Part shown: in pieces, positions 62,426-64,000 of the stretch
Layout of the letters: every line of letters starts with the position of its first letter
Position numbering within the stretch: the first letter of the stretch is position 1
Assembly (NCBI RefSeq): GCF_024807945.1
Contig: NZ_JANUFD010000005.1
Span: 62,001 to 126,000, forward strand
Reading direction: 5' to 3'
Source: Pseudomonas sp. JUb42
GTDB lineage: Bacteria > Pseudomonadota > Gammaproteobacteria > Pseudomonadales > Pseudomonadaceae
Length of the DNA: 64,000 nucleotides
Program-made: the position numbers and the translations under genes
Notes under the pieces: model-generated
What the model was told of the DNA's origin: nothing
The model's database searches: none
Seen by the model: only the letters and a program-made list of their open reading frames with translations

Positions 62426-62721
62426 TCCCGCGTTCCTTTCTCTCTATACGGACCCAGGTCGACTGGTGCGGCAGTCAACGAACGATCCGTATGGCGAACG
62501 GTGGCGGTCATCCTTGTTTCATGAATAAGTCGGTGGCCCGATGCCATATACGATAACGAGATATGTAAAATTATTTAAATATCTATATGGAATAAGCAAA
62601 GTCATAAGCAGAAAACGCTTTCTAAGCTCGAAATGGAATTACCAAATGCCAACTCAGTATTTCTGGGTCTAACGCGAACGCGCTACCTTGGCTCCATTCA
62701 CAACGCCATCGAGAGCGCATC
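62426..62721. promoter_or_regulatory. AT-rich divergent promoter region of the TonB receptor
   Basis: Runs of TA-rich sequence, including CATATACGATAACGAGATAT with inverted ends CATAT and ATATG, and AAAATTATTTAAATATC. Divergent between the receptor (start 62425) and the 55-aa gene (start 62722). A regulator of the CysB or Fur type would find such a site, but no consensus could be matched. Confidence 0.4.
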
Positions 62722-62889
62722 ATGCAAGCGACCGCCCATATCATCGACCTCACCCGCTATCGCCAACGCCGTCAGGCGCGCCGCAATGCCGAGCTGATGT
62801 GGGAAATGTACGCCGCTCGCGCCGGGCTGGCCGAGTGGACCGTGGCCCAGGTCAACAAGGCGCTTGAGTTACGCCAGGTCAAGCCATGA
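62722..62889 (+). CDS. Small 55-aa protein coupled to the XRE regulator
   Basis: MQATAHIIDLTRYRQRRQAR begins this short, basic and mainly helical product; then NAELMWEMYAARAGLAEW and VNKALELRQVKP. ATGA overlap with the XRE gene (62886-62889), so the two are co-translated. GAGAG upstream of the ATG. No family recognised. It might be a small partner of the regulator. Confidence 0.6.
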   Translation: MQATAHIIDLTRYRQRRQARRNAELMWEMYAARAGLAEWTVAQVNKALELRQVKP

Positions 62890-63524
62890 CCCTGCTGCGT
62901 AGCGCTATCGTGCTCGATGAAACCGCGCCTCCCTCCAACGAACAGAGCCTCACCGATGACGACCTGATTGGTGATCGCGTCTCACAGAACCTGCAACGCC
63001 TGCGCAGCAAGCGCTACCTGTCCCTGGACGCCCTGGCCCGCCTGTGCGGCGTGAGCCGGGCGATGCTGGCGCAGATCGAGTCGGGGCGCAGCGTGCCGTC
63101 GATCAAGGTGCTGTGCAAGATCGCCAAAGGCTTGAAAGTGTCAGTGGCGGCGTTTCTCGATACCCGCACCTTTGAAGGCGTCGAGCTGCTGCCTGCGCAG
63201 CAGAGCAAACGCCTGGTCAGCGCCAACGGCGCCTTTGTCAGCCGCGCGCTGTTCCCCTTCGATCGCTCACGGCAGACCGAATTCTACGAAATCCGCCTCG
63301 GCGCCCTGGGTGAGGAAATTTCCGAAGGCCACGCTGCCGGGGTGCAGGAAAACCTGGTGGTGGCCCAAGGGGTACTGGAGATCAGCGTCAACGACGAACG
63401 CTACCTGCTGTCACCCGGCGACTCGATCCTGTTCTACGCAGACCAGCCCCACCGCTACCGCAACCCGGCGGACAGTGAAGCGATTGCTTACCTGGTGATT
63501 ACCCATCCGGAGCAGTTGGATTGA
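62886..63524 (+). CDS. XRE-family regulator with C-terminal cupin domain
   Basis: 212 aa. HTH: LQRLRSKRYLSLDALARLCGVSRAMLAQIESGRSVPSIKVLCKIAKGLKVS (about 35-90). C-terminal cupin (about 125-205; GALGEEISEGHAAGVQENLVVAQGVLEISVNDERYLLSPGDSILFYADQPHRYRNP). This layout occurs in PuuR- and SutR-like regulators, the latter linked to sulfur use. Likely controls the TonB receptor across the divergent space. Ends before a REP element. Confidence 0.93.
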   Translation: MTLLRSAIVLDETAPPSNEQSLTDDDLIGDRVSQNLQRLRSKRYLSLDALARLCGVSRAMLAQIESGRSVPSIKVLCKIAKGLKVSVAAFLDTRTFEGVELLPAQQSKRLVSANGAFVSRALFPFDRSRQTEFYEIRLGALGEEISEGHAAGVQENLVVAQGVLEISVNDERYLLSPGDSILFYADQPHRYRNPADSEAIAYLVITHPEQLD

Positions 63525-63538
63525 GCCGGTATACACAC

Positions 63539-63633
63539 TGTGGGAGCGAGGCTTGCCCGCGAAGAGGCCATTCCAGCCGATAAATTTCTTGATACAGGAA
63601 GAGCGCTTTCGCGGGCAAGCCCGGCTCCAACGG
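63539..63633. repeat. Hybrid REP-type palindromic element
   Basis: 5' arm TGTGGGAGCGAGGCTTGCCC (the GTGGGAG form) but 3' arm GGGCAAGCCCGGCTCCAACG (the CGTTGGAG form). All other full elements here have matching ends. Confidence 0.85.
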
Positions 63634-63652
63634 TCCAGGTTTCTCAAGTACA

Positions 63653-63690
63653 CAAAAAAAGCCCCTGATCTCGCGATCAGGGGCTTTTTC
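63653..63690. terminator. Bidirectional rho-independent terminator
   Basis: Perfect 10-bp stem GCCCCTGATC (63661-63670) and GATCAGGGGC (63675-63684) with a TCGC loop, flanked by a run of A on the left and TTTTT on the right. Lies between the XRE gene and the opposite-strand Met-rich gene and can end both. Confidence 0.95.
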
Positions 63691-63733
63691 GTTGAAGCCC
63701 GCAGGCCTGGTCAAGGCCTGGAACAGCCAGCTA

Positions 63734-64000
63734 TCAGCAGGTGCAGCACATCATTGGCATGCCATTGCAGCTCATCATCATCGGCATGCTGCAGTCGTTC
63801 ATCATTTTCATCATCAGCATGCAGCAGTTGTTCATCATGTCCATGGTCATGCCGGGCATTGGCATCATCTTGCACATCATGCAGTCGGCTTCAACCCTGC
63901 ATTCCATGACGCATTTCATCATCGGCATCGGCATGCCCATCATCATCGGCATGTTGGTGGTGCCCATCATGTTCATCATGGCCATGCCGTCGGCGGTCAT
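63734..64000 (-). CDS. Extremely Met/Cys-rich small protein, probable metal binding, 5' end at window edge
   Basis: 88 codons run from ATG at 64000, the very edge, to a stop at 63734; more N-terminal residues may lie outside. By hand count 36 of 88 are Met and 11 are Cys, including CMMCKMM and a CC near the end (MCCTC). Met- and Cys-rich proteins of this kind bind copper or other soft metals. No signal peptide is visible in the part shown. No family recognised. Confidence 0.75.
   Translation of the reverse strand: MTADGMAMMNMMGTTNMPMMMGMPMPMMKCVMECRVEADCMMCKMMPMPGMTMDMMNNCCMLMMKMMNDCSMPMMMSCNGMPMMCCTC

Noticed and set aside
63734..64000. Met-rich frame as a low-complexity artefact
   Set aside because: An in-frame stop, a terminator just beyond it and Cys placed in regular motifs argue for a real gene.
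1..64000. CRISPR arrays, tRNA or rRNA genes, insertion sequences
   Set aside because: No regularly spaced repeats, no tRNA cloverleaf or rRNA-like segment, and no transposase-like product was noticed on either strand.

Overview
The window looks like a chromosomal segment of a Pseudomonas species, most likely of the fluorescens/putida type. The reasons are high-GC codon use, the aco acetoin cluster with AcoR, a MexEF-like efflux operon, many lineage-typical small proteins, and at least ten long palindromic intergenic elements of the Pseudomonas REP type. No rRNA, tRNA, CRISPR array, transposase or prophage gene was seen.

Layout. 1-2200: the start of a molybdo-oxidoreductase [2Fe-2S] subunit, then a small AT-rich insert carrying a secreted beta-trefoil protein between two imperfect direct repeats, then a small iron-permease-family protein. 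2300-9400: housekeeping and regulatory genes (a PAS-PAS-PAS-GGDEF-EAL protein, an InaA/LPS-kinase-like protein, a DUF2092 protein, an SDR with a divergent TetR, and a second SurE). 9660-17270: a tripartite RND efflux operon with an upstream LysR and a divergent TetR. 17460-25250: bdhA-acoC-acoB-acoA-acoX read leftward from a sigma-54 promoter, with acoR divergent. 25390-29270: an aminotransferase and APC permease pair with a divergent LysR.

29425-36992: a long plus-strand block that appears dedicated to the envelope or to stress: DUF72, then a YbhP-ClsB-YbhN trio, a small basic SAP/Rho-N-like protein, and a tightly coupled set of acyl-CoA dehydrogenase, PIG-L deacetylase, NodS-like methyltransferase and family-2 glycosyltransferase. 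That last set resembles the enzyme kinds needed to build a modified glycolipid and is the best candidate here for an undescribed pathway. 37199-40107: small enzymes, plus a strikingly structured RNA leader (39003-39199) before a 96-aa protein. 40201-46190: a MocR regulator divergent from six genes that look like an uncharacterised catabolic pathway. 46351-51043: siderophore reductase, AraC regulators, monooxygenase-like and SDR genes, and small proteins. Near 51686 a deletion has fused a headless LysR gene to a headless NmrA gene. 52430-55238: a LysR with the ATC-hydrolase and carbamoyl-cysteine hydrolase pair (2-aminothiazoline-4-carboxylate to cysteine). It is followed by an MFS exporter, a polar amino-acid ABC transporter, a TonB receptor and an XRE-cupin regulator, which together suggest an organosulfur or amino-acid uptake region. 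The right edge cuts an extremely Met/Cys-rich protein.

Limits: all functional calls come from reading motifs by eye. No database search, folding program or GC calculation was run.
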